64,000 nt of DNA from contig VXAA01003938.1 of assembly GCA_013399115.1 (NCBI GenBank), positions 124,001 to 188,000 of the forward strand. The letters are read 5' to 3'. Positions 63,901 to 64,000 of the stretch are shown here, piece by piece; the stretch's first letter is position 1; the number at the start of each line of letters is the position of its first letter. The translations under genes and the position numbers were made by a program. Under the pieces are notes generated by a model that was given only the letters and a program-made list of their open reading frames with translations, searched no databases and was not told where the DNA came from. This DNA comes from Anseranas semipalmata (Eukaryota > Chordata > Aves > Anseriformes > Anseranatidae).

Positions 63901-63930
63901 TTGGTTGGGTGGCTTCTGGAAAATGTCTGA
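31181..63930 (+). CDS. AKAP11: A-kinase anchoring protein 11 (AKAP220), complete CDS across 11 exons
   Basis: Scaffold that tethers PKA regulatory subunits and, from work in mammals, also binds GSK3-beta, PP1 and IQGAP1 and acts as an autophagy receptor for PKA RI. Joined coding segments: 31181-31240, 37167-37283, 40336-40383, 41762-41896, 42775-43039, 43471-48130, 50352-50507, 54896-54979, 55711-55757, 58200-58360, 63784-63930. They total 5880 nt (1959 residues); the mammalian protein is about 1900. The start has A at -3 and G at +4, and an in-frame TGA lies upstream at 31148. Visible features: conserved N-terminal block (residues 21-208), helix array (570-1760), TPPPTP motifs (1155-1160, and a second TP pair at 1191-1196), acidic Ser-rich stretch (1226-1239), PKA-anchoring helix (1706-1721), W-S-x-L pair (1792, 1821) and a compact helical C-terminus. 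I recognise the family from both ends of the protein. Exact splice sites need transcript support. Confidence 0.96.
35237..35304. repeat. 34-bp tandem duplication
   Basis: Two adjacent 34-bp units (35237-35270 and 35271-35304), beginning tgaggaagaaaacactta, differ at one base (c to g). Near identity points to a recent duplication. Confidence 0.95.
36386..36408. repeat. Poly-A run
   Basis: 23 consecutive A followed by a G run (36409-36414). Read on the + strand, this is not attached to any retroelement body I can recognise. Confidence 0.9.
36935..36980. repeat. T46 homopolymer
   Basis: 46 uninterrupted T in the intron, 187 bp upstream of the 37167 exon. It could be an antisense poly-A tail or slippage product; length in the assembly may be inaccurate. 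Confidence 0.92.
37167..37283 (+). CDS. AKAP11: AKAP11 coding exon, codons 21-59
   Basis: Acceptor ttgtttttcag, 117 nt in phase 0, encoding [18 protein letters not shown] and ending DNFIE. This block is among the most conserved of the AKAP11 N-terminus. The donor is the weak GAG|GTTTGG; reading through it would give a short alternative end. Confidence 0.93.
37284..40335 (+). other. AKAP11: AKAP11 intron
   Basis: About 3.05 kb with no gene recognised. A degenerate 45-bp tandem pair around taaaagatgtagg starts at 38698 and 38743. The remainder is AT-rich single-copy-looking DNA. Confidence 0.7.
40336..40383 (+). CDS. AKAP11: AKAP11 coding exon, codons 60-75
   Basis: A 48-nt microexon-like exon ([16 protein letters not shown]), phase 0 on both sides, bounded by attctacag and gtatag. 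It was too short to stand out as an ORF and is placed by family continuity with the flanking exons. Confidence 0.93.
40384..41761 (+). other. AKAP11: AKAP11 intron
   Basis: 1.38 kb, AT-rich. It includes a perfect 15-bp tandem duplication (agttgcgtaccttgt) at 41405-41434. The acceptor is attaaaatcag, with a poor polypyrimidine tract. Confidence 0.7.
41762..41896 (+). CDS. AKAP11: AKAP11 coding exon, codons 76-120
   Basis: 135 nt, phase 0 both ends, encoding [16 protein letters not shown] through PYVTKHQ. The donor is gtaaat. The residues continue the conserved N-terminal block without gap. Confidence 0.94.
41897..42774 (+). other. AKAP11: AKAP11 intron
   Basis: 878 bp AT-rich intron with a poly-A run near 42418-42432. 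Nothing else recognised. Confidence 0.7.
42775..43039 (+). CDS. AKAP11: AKAP11 coding exon, codons 121-209 (partial codon)
   Basis: 265 nt from acceptor tttttcaag to donor gtaagt, leaving phase 1. It encodes [20 protein letters not shown], a Lys/Arg-rich middle, and an acidic tail ([16 protein letters not shown]). Codon 209 (Gly) is split across the next intron. Confidence 0.95.
43040..43470 (+). other. AKAP11: AKAP11 intron
   Basis: 431 bp. The long open frame of the following exon continues upstream to 43389, but those 27 codons are intronic: a good acceptor (tttcctttccag) ends at 43470. Confidence 0.85.
43471..48130 (+). CDS. AKAP11: AKAP11 giant exon, codons 209-1762
   Basis: A 4660-nt uninterrupted exon, the hallmark of AKAP11 genes, between tttcctttccag and donor aag|gtaaaa. 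It encodes a largely disordered, Ser-rich scaffold with recurring short helices starting at F575, L605, L637, F668, Y711, M911, L966, Y1254, Y1315, Y1407, Y1429, F1512, Y1598 and F1739. TPPPTP at 1155-1160 followed by a Lys-rich helix matches the region mapped to GSK3-beta binding in mammals. The segment [15 protein letters not shown] (1707-1721) matches the mapped PKA RII-anchoring helix. I find no [RK]-x(0-1)-[VI]-x-[FW] PP1 motif. The frame is intact, so the gene is functional as far as this exon shows. Confidence 0.98.
48131..50351 (+). other. AKAP11: AKAP11 intron
   Basis: 2.2 kb AT-rich intron with small A and T runs near 48293-48320 and 49027-49037. No gene or transposon recognised. 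The acceptor ttttgtttag precedes the next exon. Confidence 0.7.
50352..50507 (+). CDS. AKAP11: AKAP11 coding exon, codons 1762-1814
   Basis: 156 nt, phase 2 to phase 2, donor gtaact. It contains [20 protein letters not shown] and [10 protein letters not shown]. The W-S-N-L (1792-1795) lies in an acidic/Ser context like that of LC3/GABARAP-interacting motifs. Being symmetric, it could be skipped without frameshift. Confidence 0.95.
50508..54895 (+). other. AKAP11: AKAP11 intron
   Basis: 4.4 kb without recognised genes. It includes a TG/TA microsatellite (52969-52996), a short CAA repeat (about 53173-53191) and several homopolymers, including an A run near 54402-54419. Confidence 0.7.
52969..52996. 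repeat. TG/TA microsatellite
   Basis: An alternating (TG)n tract, interrupted once, runs into (TA)n. It is a typical short intronic dinucleotide repeat. Confidence 0.9.
54896..54979 (+). CDS. AKAP11: AKAP11 coding exon, codons 1814-1842
   Basis: 84 nt, phase 2 to phase 2, acceptor cttctcctggcag, donor the non-optimal gttggt. It encodes [15 protein letters not shown] and ends FPTSDS. Its W-S-S-L (1821-1824) echoes the W-S-N-L of the previous exon. Confidence 0.94.
54980..55710 (+). other. AKAP11: AKAP11 intron
   Basis: 731 bp AT-rich intron. The acceptor (tttttaaaatag) has a poor final tract. Nothing else recognised. Confidence 0.7.
55711..55757 (+). CDS. AKAP11: AKAP11 coding exon, codons 1842-1858
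   Basis: A 47-nt exon, phase 2 to phase 1, encoding the strongly acidic [15 protein letters not shown]. It is found only by demanding frame continuity between the 54896 and 58200 exons; donor gtaatg is good. Confidence 0.92.
55758..58199 (+). other. AKAP11: AKAP11 intron
   Basis: 2.4 kb AT-rich intron with an A run near 56761-56780. Short open frames here have no family resemblance. Confidence 0.7.
58200..58360 (+). CDS. AKAP11: AKAP11 coding exon, codons 1858-1911
   Basis: 161 nt, phase 1 to phase 0, from tttttaatgttag to the strong donor gtaagt. It encodes [20 protein letters not shown], then [15 protein letters not shown] and [10 protein letters not shown], the start of the conserved C-terminal helical module. 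Confidence 0.95.
59753..60520 (-). mobile_element. CR1 LINE 3' portion, reverse orientation
   Basis: On the + strand it begins 'gtcacagaatcacagcatgg' and continues 'ggtcatctggtccaact', 'aggagggagactccacaacc', 'cctcttgtcctggcactggg', 'cttctccaggctgaacag' and 'ccaccaggacccccaggt', ending near 'cttgttgaacttcatgag'. This is the reverse complement of the 3' ~770 bp of a CR1. It covers the end of ORF2 and the 3' UTR and is riddled with changes, so it is inactive. Confidence 0.95.
61655..61724. repeat. 35-bp imperfect tandem duplication
   Basis: Two units starting gacctctac at 61655 and 61690, both containing tctctttcccagcta, with several differences. It is an old local duplication. Confidence 0.8.
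62108..62108. other. Single ambiguous base
   Basis: One n inside a T homopolymer, i.e. uncertain base calling there; intronic, so without effect on the protein. Confidence 0.99.
63784..63930 (+). CDS. AKAP11: AKAP11 terminal coding exon, codons 1912-1959 and stop
   Basis: Acceptor catctcccctttag, then 48 codons and TGA at 63928-63930. It encodes [20 protein letters not shown] and ends VGWLLENV, the signature AKAP11 C-terminus. The length after joining gives an exact frame to the stop. Confidence 0.96.
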   Translation, partial: LSRRLREKDWKVGDLLQAVLKYCEMIEKASDGEQALNKSLVGWLLENV

Positions 63931-64000
63931 AAAAATCCAAAGATTCAACTCTCTTCGCTTCATTCCTCTTTTAAAAGGAGATGGGAAGAACACAGATATG
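63931..64000 (+). other. AKAP11: Start of AKAP11 3' UTR
   Basis: Non-coding sequence after the stop codon. The transcript end and poly(A) signal lie beyond the window. Confidence 0.85.

Noticed and set aside
1..64000. CRISPR arrays, tRNA/rRNA genes, bacterial or phage systems
   Set aside because: No regularly spaced repeats, no cloverleaf I could recognise, and the sequence is clearly vertebrate.

Overview
The window is vertebrate nuclear DNA, almost certainly from a bird. It holds several CR1 LINE fragments with the typical 3'-truncated bodies and ATTCTATG-like ends, AT-rich single-copy DNA, one very GC-rich CpG island that the assembly failed to close, and a compact multi-exon gene. The species cannot be told from sequence alone. 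There are no bacterial-style operons, CRISPR arrays, tRNAs or rRNAs.

The one gene I can identify firmly is AKAP11 (AKAP220), on the + strand. I assembled it by hand from splice sites and reading frame: a GC-rich promoter and first exon largely hidden in an N gap (25857-26339, with a donor at 26357), then eleven coding exons from 31136 to the stop codon at 63930. The coding parts add up to 5880 nt, i.e. 1959 codons plus stop, with every junction in frame. One giant exon (43471-48130) encodes about 80% of the protein. Only the first 70 nt of the 3' UTR are inside the window.

Layout: 1-25669 is upstream DNA without a recognisable protein-coding exon. It contains a small reverse CR1 tail near 5.05 kb, an AT-rich stretch at 7.44-8.15 kb that looks like the end of a long 3' UTR, and a 1.3-kb dead CR1 with reverse-transcriptase remnants (9738-11059). 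It also has an isolated GC-rich block at 23.75-24.06 kb. The CpG island lies at 25.69-26.48 kb. AKAP11 fills the rest, with further CR1 copies in intron 1 (29.1-29.4 kb) and in the last intron (59.75-60.52 kb), a T46 tract upstream of the second coding exon, and several short tandem duplications.

The most interesting signal is inside the protein. A short amphipathic helix of the form [F/Y]-A-x-x-L followed by a hydrophobic/Ala heptad recurs about fourteen times along AKAP11, including the segment matching the known PKA regulatory-subunit anchoring helix. This suggests the scaffold was built from many copies of a kinase-anchoring-like helix. Other points are two W-S-x-L motifs in adjacent symmetric exons, the absence of a canonical PP1 RVxF motif, and a candidate extra 5' UTR exon with a uORF at 30610-30716.
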